Shown: positions 1 through 9,005 of the stretch, piece by piece | Layout of the letters: each line of letters starts with the position of its first letter | Numbering within the stretch: the first letter of the stretch is position 1 | Assembly: GCF_018613065.1 (NCBI RefSeq) | Contig: NZ_JAGGQW010000009.1 | Location: forward strand, 1-28,129 | From: Bacillus sp. ISL-7 | Lineage (GTDB): Bacteria > Bacillota > Bacilli > Bacillales_B > DSM-18226 | Direction of reading: 5' to 3' | DNA: 28,129 nt | The notes under the pieces: generated by a model | Database searches by the model: none | Told to the model about the DNA's origin: nothing | The model's input: only the letters and a program-made list of their open reading frames with translations | Position numbers and translations under genes: made by a program

Positions 1-792
1 CACAAAATGTGGTGATGAATCATAATTATTAATTTAAGCAATTAAAAACAAAGAAGAAAAACAAGAAGGATGTGTAATGTAGATTCATTGAACGGTACAC
101 AGCTGCAAGATAATTGCAAAGAAGAAAGGTTGAGAAGAATATGCATTCTGGGAATGCTCCATCAACTACAGGATTTGTAGCCTTGGATCGGCAAAGCATA
201 GTCGTCCGAGCTTACTGAAGTTGGCTCCGAGACACCACAGAGGATGATTATATTTATTGGTGAAATTACATGCACCAAGTTAAGCCCAGTGACTTAATTT
301 GCATAGAAGGTTACCCTTATTAATACTCAACCTCTATTTTTTGCAGGGGGTATAGCCATTGCATTAGAAATGAACTTTTCTAAAAGGATACTTCTCTATT
401 ATGAAGATACCCAAGAATGCAGTAAAAAATTTATCACCTTCAGTAGAAGGGAAGGGGGATAGGAAGCAAAAAACTCTTACAGACCCCCGAAAAAAAGGTT
501 GTCATGACAGCACTATTTTAACGCTATTGTTCCGCCTTAAGGCGGTTCTTATAACTTAAGTTAGGTCAAAAACTCCGTCTTATATTTAACCTACCAATTG
601 CTACCTTATGGATGGCGTTGATGGGGCTTTAAACCTTCTACCAACAAAGTATTTTAAATAAACCCATATTGTTTCATCCTATAAATTTCACTATTCTTAA
701 TTCAAGGAGGAGGGGATTGTTGTAAGTGTTAAAGCGAATGAAAAAATTCGAATAAATCAGTTTAATGATAAACACTTGGAACAATTTTAAAT
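1..792. other. Mostly non-coding stretch, possible decayed gene
   Basis: No convincing intact gene is present. On the plus strand around 150-270 one frame reads GNAPSTTGFVALDRQSIVV and then hits a stop. This faintly resembles the TGFVALD/IVVAFRG segment of class 3 lipases, so a decayed lipase-like gene is possible but weak. Visible palindromes are GCATT-ctggg-AATGC (143-157), TGTCATGACA (500-509) and CCGCCTTAAGGCGG (532-545). A strong Shine-Dalgarno (AAGGAGGAGGGG, about 703-716) precedes only a short frame that stops near 790. Confidence 0.35.
454..488. repeat. G5/C5-clamped loop carrying a 14-mer shared with 25421
   Basis: GGGGG (454-458) and CCCCC (484-488) can pair around a loop that contains AGGAAGCAAAAAAC (461-474). 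The same 14 bases occur at 421-434 past 25,000, inside the loop of the much larger inverted repeat at 25386-25477. The shared loop sequence with different stems suggests two members of one element type. Its function is unknown. Confidence 0.5.
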
Positions 793-826
793 AAAAAAAT
801 AAGCACCGAATTTCGATGCTTATTTT
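793..826 (-). terminator. Intrinsic terminator of the 159-aa/551-aa operon
   Basis: AATAAGCA (798-805) pairs with TGCTTATT (817-824). Read on the minus strand, the hairpin is followed by a run of T. The TAA stop of the 551-aa gene (820-822) lies inside the stem. T-rich bases on the other side could let it work in both directions. Confidence 0.75.
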
Positions 827-2475
827 GCATTTAGCCATTCCTTCATTTTTTCTAAATTCTCGGTATACGGGCGTTTAATTAAGTTCCTTTCATACCTGGA
901 TAAGGTACTGTGGGAAATACCTATTTGAGTTGCTGCCACTAATATGCTTAATCCTCGGTCATTTCTTTCCCTACTGATGTTTTCAGGAGTTACCAACTTT
1001 TCTTCGACTGTTTCAATGGAAGCTGCAACCTCTGCTTTCGTCAAACCCTTTAACATGGTCGAAAAATTCACCGTTTCATAATCATAGTCTTCAATCATCA
1101 ATAAATCCCTGTCATCACCAATTCCAGTGATTTCAGTAGGAGGAATAATTTGAACACGGGCCTTCAACCAGGTGTTTGCAAACCAGTTTCGCTCCTGCTC
1201 AATTTGATGTTCTAAGTCTTTTTCTTTATAGCTCCACTCTTTAATGATTCCGTCCTGCTGCAGAGTATCTAATATTTCTTCAAATTGCTCCTTAATCCTT
1301 GAACCATATCGAGGGTTCACATCCAAATCCATGACTTTTAAAAGCCCTTTATCTCCACCAATATGATAGGCTCTCAGATAGTCTGCACTCTTTTGGCGAA
1401 TCCTCCACTGCCAGGATAGATACCGTGATAACCGTTTATGGTACTTTTGCTTTGTGGGATGGTATTCGAGCGTCTTTAATGCTAAAAAACCACTGCTTTT
1501 TTGGGAACCGTACAAGAAGTTAGCAAGTATTTCACCTGGGCGGATGCTGCATTCATAAATACCAATCGGATTTTCTCCCCGATAGGCAACCGTTACGCTA
1601 TCAATCAAAAACAGGGGATTGAATTGAACTTGCCCTATTTCATCAAAGTTCCCTTGATCCTCATTGATGAACCTTAAATTTTCTCGTTCAATCCTGATCC
1701 ATATGGTCGTCAGTGCTGCCAACCTTTTCATAATATCATCCCGTTCTTTTTTCCGATACGAGGTTTGATAGCCGTCAGACTCTTCGCTCCGCCCTTGCAA
1801 TCTCCTTAGATTCAAGGCGTCATCCGTGTGGAAATGAATCATTTGATCTTTATGAGTGGCCTGCTGCATCCACAGAATCGAAACGATATCGAAAATGTCT
1901 GCCGTTAAGTCATCCATCGAGGTTATGGCTTGAGAGGTGAGATTTTTCCATTGTTCGATCGCTGCATTGGATTTCATTTTAAGATAAGCATTTTCGGATC
2001 TTACTTGTGCAGTGGCTTCTAATGCCTTCTCCGCAATCTTTGCAGTGGGTATTTCTGTTGCAATGTCGAATTCATTTTTACTAATGGTCTCCCTTAATTT
2101 ATGAAATAATAAAGCTGAACCGGACTCTGCAAAATTCTGATTTAACAAAGAATTTATTACTTGCCTATTGCTAGACTTTAAGGAATAGGGGGCACTATCT
2201 TCCCCAACGATCCGAATGTATGGTAGGACAAAATTTCTTATCTCATCTTTATAATCTTGGACCCAATTTTCCATACTCTCAAATTTCAATTCATGATCTT
2301 TTGCTAAACGATCTATGATCACGAAAAACGCCTTTAAGGATTGGCAAGGCTGATAATCCACTTGACTTGCCATAAGATGACCGATATCATCGGTCCACTC
2401 GTCAAAGAGTTGAGGATGATCTGGAAAAATCGTTTTCGTAATTTTCAAAAAATTATTTTGCAAGGTATTTAACAT
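820..2475 (-). CDS. 551-aa plasmid protein with C-terminal XRE-type helix-turn-helix
   Basis: I do not recognise the family of the main body. The last ~53 residues contain a clear XRE/Cro-type HTH (LSILVAATQIGISHSTLSRY, then ERN), so the protein probably binds DNA. The middle (about 300-440) is rich in W, Y and basic residues (YHKRLSRYLSWQWRIRQKS, then FEEILDTLQQDGIIKEW) and looks like a winged-helix region of the sort found in plasmid initiators. It is the second gene of a two-gene operon, starting 5 bp after the 159-aa gene ends. It lies on the far side of the iteron array from the 372-aa initiator. A role in replication, copy control or partition is inferred from this position only. The reading frame is intact and ends inside its own terminator. 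Confidence 0.75.
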   Translation of the reverse strand: MLNTLQNNFLKITKTIFPDHPQLFDEWTDDIGHLMASQVDYQPCQSLKAFFVIIDRLAKDHELKFESMENWVQDYKDEIRNFVLPYIRIVGEDSAPYSLKSSNRQVINSLLNQNFAESGSALLFHKLRETISKNEFDIATEIPTAKIAEKALEATAQVRSENAYLKMKSNAAIEQWKNLTSQAITSMDDLTADIFDIVSILWMQQATHKDQMIHFHTDDALNLRRLQGRSEESDGYQTSYRKKERDDIMKRLAALTTIWIRIERENLRFINEDQGNFDEIGQVQFNPLFLIDSVTVAYRGENPIGIYECSIRPGEILANFLYGSQKSSGFLALKTLEYHPTKQKYHKRLSRYLSWQWRIRQKSADYLRAYHIGGDKGLLKVMDLDVNPRYGSRIKEQFEEILDTLQQDGIIKEWSYKEKDLEHQIEQERNWFANTWLKARVQIIPPTEITGIGDDRDLLMIEDYDYETVNFSTMLKGLTKAEVAASIETVEEKLVTPENISRERNDRGLSILVAATQIGISHSTLSRYERNLIKRPYTENLEKMKEWLNAK

Positions 2476-2480
2476 GATTC

Positions 2481-2960
2481 TTAATCCCGTCCTTCCCTAG
2501 TCGTCCCTATGTATTCATTTGAGTATTTGTGGATGTAATCATGGAAAACATCCGAATCCAAAATACCCAAATCATGTAGATAGCTGATGGATTCAAAAGA
2601 AAGGAACTGAGCAATCGGTTTCTTTTCCAGAATGGCACTTATCAGTTGTTGGATGTCCTTTTCCTGATAAACAATATAATTCCCTATACATTCTTTAATT
2701 TCTTCAGGTGAATAGTTTGTTTCTTTCATAGGATAATTATGTTTGCATTCATATACTTTTTCTTCATCAATATAATACGTAGTTACACCCAACTCTTTAC
2801 TAGTCTTATAATATTCAATCTGTTTCCGAAGCCAAATGGGACCACTTGATAAGTTGATTACTGGCTTAGGCAGCACACCACGCAGATGATAGGTGGAGAC
2901 CTTTCTCCGATCCCAACCAAGGATTTCCCCCGCCTCTTTAACACCTACTAAAAAACCCAT
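2481..2960 (-). CDS. 159-aa protein with MerR/excisionase-like N-terminal HTH
   Basis: Residues ~5-50 (VKEAGEILGWDRRKVSTYH, then RGVLPKP) have the pattern of a MerR/AlpA/excisionase-type winged helix-turn-helix. The rest (about 60-159) is acidic and unrecognised. The start ATG at 2960 follows a good Shine-Dalgarno (AAGGGGAATAAGAG). A sigma-A-type promoter lies 33-62 bp upstream, at the border of the repeat array. It is first in an operon with the 551-aa gene. As a small DNA-binding protein next to iterons it could regulate the operon or help open the origin; this is inference. Confidence 0.75.
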   Translation of the reverse strand: MGFLVGVKEAGEILGWDRRKVSTYHLRGVLPKPVINLSSGPIWLRKQIEYYKTSKELGVTTYYIDEEKVYECKHNYPMKETNYSPEEIKECIGNYIVYQEKDIQQLISAILEKKPIAQFLSFESISYLHDLGILDSDVFHDYIHKYSNEYIGTTREGRD

Positions 2961-2992
2961 CTCTTATTCCCCTTATTTACTAGTCTAAGGTT

Positions 2993-3022
2993 ATTATGAT
3001 TGAGGAGTGTTGCATTTGTCAA
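2993..3022 (-). promoter_or_regulatory. Sigma-A-type promoter of the 159-aa/551-aa operon
   Basis: On the minus strand TTGACA (3022-3017) is a perfect -35. It is followed after 18 bp by CATAAT (2998-2993) as a -10. It lies between the first iteron (3104) and the 159-aa start (2960). Confidence 0.7.
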
Positions 3023-3103
3023 CATTTCTTTATCCCTATCTTTCCATTCAATAAAACTTTTCTTCATCATGTATATCCATTGGAAGGTGCAACTCCTTAT
3101 TGT

Positions 3104-4517
3104 TTTGACGTCTCCTCTCACAATGTGCACCGCCTTTTAAAGATCCTTCATTCAGAATAGAAGAGATATGCACACCTTTTACTGGTAATGCACTTATTTT
3201 GTCTACTTTGACGTTTCCTCTCACAATGTGCACAGCCTTTTAAAGATCATTCTTTCAGCATAGAAGAGATATGCACACCTTTTACTGGTAATGCACTTAT
3301 TTTGTCTACTTTGACGTTTCCTCTCACAATGTGCACATTCTTTTATAGAATTTTCATTTTAGAATAAAGGAGCTATCTGCTCACCTTCTACTAGTAGGTC
3401 ACTTATTTTCTACTTTGACGGTTCCTCTCACAATGTGCACATTCTTTTATAGAATTTTCATTTTAGAATAAAGGAGCTATCTGCTCACCTTCTACTAGTT
3501 GTGCACTTATTTTGTCTACTTTGACGTTTCCTCTCACAATGTGCACATCCATCATCTTAAAGGTCATTCATTCTGAATAAAAAGAGATATACCCATCCTA
3601 AACTAGTTGTGCACTTTTTTTTACTTTGACGTTTCCTCTCACAATGTGCACTGCCTTTTAAAGATCCTTCATTCAGCATAAAAGAGTATCCTCATCCTTT
3701 ACTAGTTGTGCACTTATTTTCTACTTTGACGGTTCCTCTCACAATGTGCACACCCTTTTAAAGATATCCTTCATTCAGCATAAAAGAGTATCCTCATCCT
3801 TTACTAGTTGTGCACTTATTTTCTACTTTGACGGTTCCTCTCACAATGTGCACACCCTTTTAAAGATCCTGCATTCAGCATAAAAGAGTATCCTCATCCT
3901 TTACTAGTTGTGCACTTATTTTCTACTTTGACGGTTCCTCTCACAATGTGCACATCCTTTTAAAGATCCTTCATTCTGCATAAAGAGATATACTCATCCG
4001 TCTAATAGTGCACTTATTTTCTGCTTGACGTTTCCTCTCACAATGTGCACAGAGTAAGCCTAAATCATGTGAAACCTTTCTTTACTCCAAGCGACCTGGT
4101 CATTATTAAATGATTGACGCTCCCTTTCACAGCAGTACATTAAAAATCCTGTGTGCAACTTTTTTTGCCTGACGTTTGCTCTCACAATGTGCACAAAACC
4201 TTCAAAAGACTACATTTTTTGTCTGAATGAACATCCTTGGTTGAATAGTGAAAATTCCTTAATTTCTTATAAAAACACAAATTATTGCAAAGTTTGCTCT
4301 TTCTTGTGTTTGAAAATGAAGGATAATGACGTTTCCTCTCACACAAACTAGCAAAGATTTCTGTGCAAGTTTTTTAGTTCTGCGTTTGTTTTGATAGATT
4401 ATATTAAAGAAACGTTGGTATATCAACGTTTCTCCCAATCCATTAATCAATCAGGTATGACGTTTCCTGTCACAATATGCACAAATTATAAAAAACAATG
4501 ACGTTTCCTTTCACATA
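3104..4517 (+). repeat. Iteron array, about 15 direct repeats, probable replication origin
   Basis: A 27-bp core that begins TTTGACG, has CCTCTCAC in the middle and ends AATGTGCAC recurs in one orientation. Core starts are 3104, 3207, 3310, 3414, 3520, 3625, 3725, 3827, 3927 and 4024, then less regularly 4168 and 4456. Degenerate copies lie near 4113, 4325 and 4498, and a weaker one near 4558. The first ten are spaced 97-106 bp apart. The intervening ~75 bp are themselves similar (CTTTTAAAGAT, ACTAGTTGTGCACTTATTTT), so whole ~100-bp units were amplified in tandem. The array sits between the minus-strand DNA-binding operon and the plus-strand 372-aa gene. That layout is classic for iteron-controlled theta replication, but origin function is inferred. 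No DnaA box matching TTATCCACA was seen. Confidence 0.85.
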
Positions 4518-4625
4518 AAAAATTTTAAAGTTTTTTTCAACCCCTTGGGGGACAAGGGATTGACGCCTGTTGTGCAACTTTGAAAATCCCTTAATAAAGG
4601 GCATCATTTCCTCTATTTCCATTCT

Positions 4626-4633
4626 GCTATAAT
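4626..4633 (+). promoter_or_regulatory. Extended -10 promoter of the 372-aa gene
   Basis: TGCTATAAT is a consensus extended -10 (TGn plus TATAAT) about 37 bp upstream of the ATG. The region 17 bp upstream (TCATTT) is a poor -35, as is common for extended -10 promoters. Degenerate iterons lie just upstream, so self-repression by the initiator is plausible. Confidence 0.55.
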
Positions 4634-4670
4634 TCAAACTAGGAAAATAGACGAGAGGAGGGCCCCTGGA

Positions 4671-5789
4671 ATGAACAGTAAAATGAGAATCGACGGTTTT
4701 CGAATGCATCATGCCATATTGGAAGAATTTCGTTTTCTACGTGATGAGTCATTTGAGCGCCCTCCTGCATCTGCCTATGTTGTATATATGACCATGTTAA
4801 AGCAATTGGAAGTAGAACAGAATCAACGCGGCATGCTAAAAGAATATAATCTTTCTTCATGGGCAAAGAAACTTGGAATCTCTTATTCTACTCTTTGGGG
4901 AGGAAAGCGATTTCTAGAAGATCATCATTTTGTGAAAGAGGAAATTCACGAAGGATTACCTGTTTTAGTTCTAAAAGATGTCGAAAAGTATAATACACCT
5001 GAACATAATGGTGGGGTTCTCAACTACCTGATCATACCACATGGCCTTTTTGACACAAATATATTAGCTGAATTCGTCCGTACTTCAAATCCTGAAGGGA
5101 TCGAATTACTCTTATCCTTGCTTAACCAATTTCGTACTGGTATGTCTTTTAGCAAAACGGGTGAAGTGGAGAAAGTAAAGCAAGAAAGGACGATGAAAAC
5201 ACTCAAGTTTCAATTGAATAAAAATGCAAAAGGAGTCCGAAAAACATTAAGTGTTTTAGAGGCTCTATTTTCCATAGAATTTACTGGGATTGAAATTCGT
5301 GGTAAACAAATATGGATTAAGAAAGTTGGCTTTTCCTTGAAGCCGGAATGCGTGGAAGAGAATACAGATGAATTCAACGTGAACCCGCTTATGGCAAAAT
5401 TATCAAAAGAGCTAACCTACTTCTTGGATGGACATCAAATTAAATATAAACCAAGAGACCAAATTGATGTCATGCTTTCTTTTAAACAGGAAGTAATGAA
5501 TAAAATGAACTATTTACTGGATGAAGATAGAGAGAAATTCACTGTCAGGGATCGCTTTATAAAAAATTTCTTTATAGAAACAATGGATCAAATTGGAGTC
5601 TTAATACATACAGAAAAACAACGAACCGGAACATTTCATTTTTACTCAATCGGTGCTTTTTTCAGGATGGCTTTCAGAAAGTATCTCCCTGGTGCTTTAA
5701 AAAAGCTGCCTTATGATCTAATCTTTGAAGCCAAAATTAGGGAATTTACTTTAACTGGTCAAGAACCAGCACTTTACAATCTAATTTAA
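4671..5789 (+). CDS. Putative iteron-binding plasmid replication initiator (372 aa)
   Basis: I do not recognise a named Rep family, so the call rests mainly on context: an intact gene directly downstream of the repeat array. Residues ~61-83 (LSSWAKKLGISYSTLWGGKR) have the spacing of a helix-turn-helix or winged helix, as in initiators that bind iterons. The C-terminal half is basic and aromatic (KPRDQIDVMLSFKQEV; FRMAFRKYLPGALKKLPYD). No relaxase-type HUH or Tyr motif is visible, which argues for theta rather than rolling-circle replication. The ATG at 4671 has a strong Shine-Dalgarno (GAGGAGG). A long terminator follows. A transcriptional regulator is the alternative reading. Confidence 0.7.
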   Translation: MNSKMRIDGFRMHHAILEEFRFLRDESFERPPASAYVVYMTMLKQLEVEQNQRGMLKEYNLSSWAKKLGISYSTLWGGKRFLEDHHFVKEEIHEGLPVLVLKDVEKYNTPEHNGGVLNYLIIPHGLFDTNILAEFVRTSNPEGIELLLSLLNQFRTGMSFSKTGEVEKVKQERTMKTLKFQLNKNAKGVRKTLSVLEALFSIEFTGIEIRGKQIWIKKVGFSLKPECVEENTDEFNVNPLMAKLSKELTYFLDGHQIKYKPRDQIDVMLSFKQEVMNKMNYLLDEDREKFTVRDRFIKNFFIETMDQIGVLIHTEKQRTGTFHFYSIGAFFRMAFRKYLPGALKKLPYDLIFEAKIREFTLTGQEPALYNLI

Positions 5790-5873
5790 TAGAAATAATC
5801 AGCCTTGTGAAAAAAATGGACCCTCACAGGGCTCTTCGTATTTGAGAAAAATTAAAATCATAGTTCAATTTTT

Positions 5874-5943
5874 AAAATAATTCCTTTCTTTTACTTCTGT
5901 CTTCTTCTTTGACAGATTTTCCAAGAAGGAATTATTTTTTTTT
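5874..5943 (+). terminator. Long intrinsic terminator after the 372-aa gene
   Basis: AAAATAATTCCTT (874-886 past 5000) pairs with AAGGAATTATTTT (926-938). An inner CTGTC/GACAG stem lies between them, and the right arm runs into a T tract. A second, imperfect hairpin (AGCCTTGTGA with TCACAGGGCT) lies just upstream near 5800-5832. Confidence 0.75.
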
Positions 5944-5944
5944 G

Positions 5945-6703
5945 AGTAAGAGGTTCCGAATATATACTTGTGTATTTGTTGATTTTTAAAATAAACCCTT
6001 GTGAATATGTAAATAGTTTAAAAAAATACTTGTGGAGATGTGAATTCTTTTTTATATTATTTGTGTACTAGTGGAAACTATGTTATTACTACTCTCTAAA
6101 AAGGCTGAAACCCTTCTCCCACAACGGATATACCCCGAAAATTTAAAATGCCTATTATTATTGTTTTTCTTATTAAATATATATTTTTTACTAATTATAT
6201 ATATTCTTACTAAATATAATTTTTACGATAGAAATCCATGACTATAATATTCTTGTTAATTTAATACCATCTATTAAGTTTTTATTTTTTATTCCTTCAT
6301 TAATAAAAACATGAGAGATTTTAAAAAGAATTTTTACAAATGAGATTGCTTGGTTAAAAAGTAATATTTTAGTTAACCTACCCACTCCTCTAACAGACAT
6401 ATAAAATATTAATCGCCTTTAATACCAACACCAATTTGTTTCAAAGCTCGCCTAACACTAAGCAGCCTGCCAAGGCGTGCTTTTTTTCCTTTAAGAAGGT
6501 GATGATAGGAAAATTGCTAATCATTCATCGTTAGAACCAAAACAGCAGCTAGATAAAACTCAGAGAACAAGCAAAAGAAAAAGAATATTCTAGAAAAAAG
6601 AAAGTTGAGGAATGATTGAGTTACACCGTGATACTTATATAAGAGGACATGGTACTGTAAGAAGGAAATAAGCAGGATTTACTTTCCTTTTATCGAAAAA
6701 GTA
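5945..6703. other. AT-rich stretch without a clear gene
   Basis: No intact gene was found. Near 6612-6671 an 18-codon frame with an upstream GAGGA reads MIELHRDTYIRGHGTVRRK and may be the tail of a lost gene. The minus strand near 6420-6480 can be read as RLGRLLSVRRALKQIGVG without a start, another possible relic. The only clear signal is the terminator at 6460-6488. Confidence 0.4.
6460..6488 (+). terminator. Orphan intrinsic terminator
   Basis: AAGCA-GCCT (460-468 past 6000) pairs with AGGC-(g)-TGCTT (473-482) and is followed by seven T. No protein gene ends immediately upstream, so it may end a small RNA or mark a deleted gene. Confidence 0.6.
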
Positions 6704-6724
6704 ATGATGAAAGGAAGGATGCAA

Positions 6725-7267
6725 ATGAATTTAGATTCAAAAAATTTGATTAGATGGGGAATACCTGGATGGATGCTCTTGGCTATATTAATTTCCTATT
6801 TTGCAATAAGTGATTACGAGACGGTAAAAACGTTCATATTTAGTAAGGATGTTTCGATCATTGTCTCTTCCATTACACTTTTTATTGGGACTGGAATTAT
6901 TATAGGCAATTTAATACATCATATTAGTCTTAGTTTTGGTTTTATTATTTGGATAAACAAGAATAAATACTTTAAAAGCGATTATGAGATGGACTTGAAA
7001 ATTATTAAAAATCAATTCGGAAAAGAAATCCAAAGTATTTATAGGGACAGACTTGGGAATGTTCATGCTTTAAGAGCTTTATCTACCAGTTTATTCCTAT
7101 CATTAGTAATCTTAGTTATATTTTCACTAACGATTACTTTTTCGATAAAAATAGGGATCTTAGTTCTAATCGTTCTTGGGCTTAATTGTATTGTGTTTTA
7201 TAACTGGGCTTATTTTCAAAACAACTTGAATTATTTTATAAGGAAAATAAAGTCTGATATTGAATAA
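6725..7267 (+). CDS. Four-helix membrane protein, function unknown (180 aa)
   Basis: I do not recognise this protein. The translation from 6725 starts MNLDSKNLIRWGIPGWMLLA. It has four hydrophobic segments: two in the first ~75 residues and two near 125-165, separated by a charged loop. It is therefore probably an integral membrane protein. The frame is open from 6704, but AAAGGAAGG at 6711-6719 is well placed for the ATG at 6725, so I chose that start. A short intrinsic terminator follows within 10 bp. It stands alone between the replication and mobilization modules, with decayed sequence on both sides. Confidence 0.7.
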   Translation: MNLDSKNLIRWGIPGWMLLAILISYFAISDYETVKTFIFSKDVSIIVSSITLFIGTGIIIGNLIHHISLSFGFIIWINKNKYFKSDYEMDLKIIKNQFGKEIQSIYRDRLGNVHALRALSTSLFLSLVILVIFSLTITFSIKIGILVLIVLGLNCIVFYNWAYFQNNLNYFIRKIKSDIE

Positions 7268-7276
7268 TAGGTTATG

Positions 7277-7297
7277 GCATCCTTCGGGATGTTTTTT
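7277..7297 (+). terminator. Intrinsic terminator after the membrane protein gene
   Basis: CATCC and GGATG pair around a TTCG-type loop and run into TTTTTT. Confidence 0.75.
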
Positions 7298-8343
7298 ATT
7301 TATTAAAGTAAGGTGTTACGTTATGAAGCTTGATCAATACTTAATGATAAAATTAGTTCGAACGGTAGAAGGAAACTTAAGAAAAAATAGAATGTAAGCA
7401 TTTAGGAAATTGAGGTAATGATGAGTATTAATAAGGTGACATTTACTAGAAAAAAGGATTCGTGAGGAGAAAATTGTTTACTTAAAGTTAACAATTAATT
7501 AGCAGGAAAAAATCTTCTTTTGCTGAAATGTAACGAGGAAGGAAAGTGAGAACTATGAAAAACTACGTAACTTATACGTTCCACCATTGGGTTAAAACGC
7601 GATTCAGAAGAATTGAATAGAGTGATAGGGGGCCATTCTGAGGATAACTACATCCTTCATTCTGTGTTGCCTATAAATTAGTGAAGGTATACTGAAGGAT
7701 ATATTATAATTTTTGTCACAAACGTAGCTGGATTTGATCCATCCTTCGTAGTGTATTTTTTTATTTCAAAACAATACCAAATTTGAAATGGATGACTTTT
7801 TATTGTATTCTTCTGCCTTGTCACTTCAAATCATCTCTATCATCTTTAAATGAAATAGAGAAAGAACAAAATGCAGAAAGAAGAGAAAAACATGATGGTA
7901 GAATAAATGCCAATAACGGAAGACGCTTTTGATATAAAGTTCGAACAATTGAAAAATATTTCTAGGTAGTAGAAGATGTGAATTTCTTAACATAAAAGTT
8001 CCTTCTGTTGATGGAGATAATCATTCAGATTTTAACAATATTCAAATGAAAATGCTCCCAGGATTGACGGTGCATTCGAGATGTTAAAAGTTTATTTATC
8101 TGTAGAAAAAACTAGGGTATTGATGGAAGTGGAAATTATCGTCAAATGTATTTAAGAATTTTTAAAAATAGTAAATACCTATAAACATAATGATCTGTAT
8201 AATATTCTTAAAAATTTTTTAGGATTTTATCGGAATAAAAGAATTGATCATTTAGGGGAACAGGTGAAACACTAAATAGATTTTCTTATAGAATTTTTGA
8301 ATGGATTTCAGCGAAGTGGAAAGTGGAGGAGTAATAAAGGTGA
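7298..8343. other. About 1 kb with no intact gene, probable gene debris
   Basis: Several very short frames have good ribosome sites but stop early. One at 7323 reads MKLDQYLMIKLVRTVEGNLR. One near 7555 reads MKNYVTYTFHHWVKTRFRR. Around 7975-8090 a frame reads FLNIKVPSVDGDNHSDFNN without a usable start. This looks like a graveyard of old coding sequence rather than a regulatory region. Confidence 0.4.
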
Positions 8344-8388
8344 GAAAAAAAGCGCATTAACAATTTGTAGAATTTAAATTAATGCGCT
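8344..8388 (-). terminator. Intrinsic terminator of the relaxosome accessory operon
   Basis: AGCGCATTAA (351-360 past 8000) and TTAATGCGCT (379-388) form a 10-bp stem. Read on the minus strand, it is followed by a T run. The last codons of the 95-aa gene, including its stop, form one arm. Confidence 0.8.
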
Positions 8389-8666
8389 TCTCGATCTTCC
8401 TGCATGTTTTGAATTTTTCTATCAATATATTTCTTATTTTTATTTTTAAACTCAGCTAAAATTTTTAACAAATCTTCGGTGTCCTTTAGGGATACATTTT
8501 CATTTTCTAAGTACTTTTCTAAAAGTGCTCCTTTTTGGATCAATCTTCTAGTTCTTTCTCGCCGATCTTCATTAGAAATTTTGTATTCTAAGGCTTTCTT
8601 TTTTTGCTCCAGGACTTTTATTTTGTCCTCAAGTTTATGTAACTCTTCATTTGTCATATTAATCAC
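8379..8666 (-). CDS. DUF3847/TraD-like relaxosome accessory protein (95 aa)
   Basis: A small, strongly charged coiled-coil protein. The core RRERTRRLIQKGALLEKYL (about residues 35-53) matches my memory of the R-x-R-T-x-R-L-I-x-x-G-A-L-L-E signature of DUF3847 and TraD-type conjugal accessory proteins, which are encoded beside MobA/MobL relaxases. Such proteins probably help the relaxase recognise oriT. It overlaps the preceding 88-aa gene by 8 bp, so the two are translationally coupled. Both are divergent from the relaxase, with oriT in between. The family name is from pattern memory. Confidence 0.75.
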   Translation of the reverse strand: MINMTNEELHKLEDKIKVLEQKKKALEYKISNEDRRERTRRLIQKGALLEKYLENENVSLKDTEDLLKILAEFKNKNKKYIDRKIQNMQEDREAH

Positions 8667-8925
8667 CCGATAGGTTTATATTGGTCGTCTCTTCCTCTTT
8701 TTGCTCTTCGTTGGATGATGCAACCTCGGAATATACCTTTACTTGGTCCTTAAACAAATCTATTAATGTTTTTGCTTCATTTACATCTTCAATTCCCCAT
8801 GTGTCCATTAAGTACTTACCAATCTCTTTTTGGGAATTGGTTAGAATACGTTTTTGTTTTTCCTTCAGTTTTTTAATTTGTTCTTCGATATCGTTTATTT
8901 TTCCCTTTGTATTGTGTTTTGGCAT
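8659..8925 (-). CDS. Small coiled-coil mobilization accessory protein (88 aa, TraC/MobC-like)
   Basis: The N-terminal ~35 residues (KINDIEEQIKKLKEKQKRIL) form a charged coiled coil. They are followed by a short conserved-looking helix (KEIGKYLMDTWGIEDVNEAK) and an acidic tail. The arrangement resembles the small TraC/MobC proteins that sit with DUF3847/TraD-type proteins in MobQ relaxosomes. It is first in the two-gene minus-strand operon and the promoter overlaps the oriT side. The functional call rests mostly on position next to oriT and the relaxase. Confidence 0.65.
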   Translation of the reverse strand: MPKHNTKGKINDIEEQIKKLKEKQKRILTNSQKEIGKYLMDTWGIEDVNEAKTLIDLFKDQVKVYSEVASSNEEQKEEETTNINLSGD

Positions 8926-8954
8926 TTTAGCACCCCGTTTGGATATTTTTCTAT

Positions 8955-8983
8955 ATTATAACATTTGAACCAAAACATGGGAA
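8955..8983 (-). promoter_or_regulatory. Promoter of the relaxosome accessory operon
   Basis: On the minus strand TGTTATAAT (8963-8955) is an extended -10. TTCCCA (8983-8978) is a 4/6 match to the -35 at near-ideal spacing. It ends about 30 bp from oriT, so relaxosome binding at oriT could repress it. Confidence 0.5.
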
Positions 8984-9005
8984 GTGATATAATTATCCCG
9001 AAAAC

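Noticed and set aside
3048..3233. Minus-strand open frames (MHIVRGNVKV and similar) inside the repeat array.
   Set aside because: They are translations of the repeated core itself and lack ribosome sites.
3104..4050. Regular repeats with ~75-bp spacers could be mistaken for a CRISPR array.
   Set aside because: The spacers are similar to each other and far longer than CRISPR spacers, the core is not a CRISPR-type palindrome, and no cas gene is present. Iterons fit better.
4151..4866. Several 60-80-codon frames on both strands around the end of the array and the start of the 372-aa gene.
   Set aside because: They overlap iterons or the initiator gene, have no ribosome sites and show no coding-like composition.
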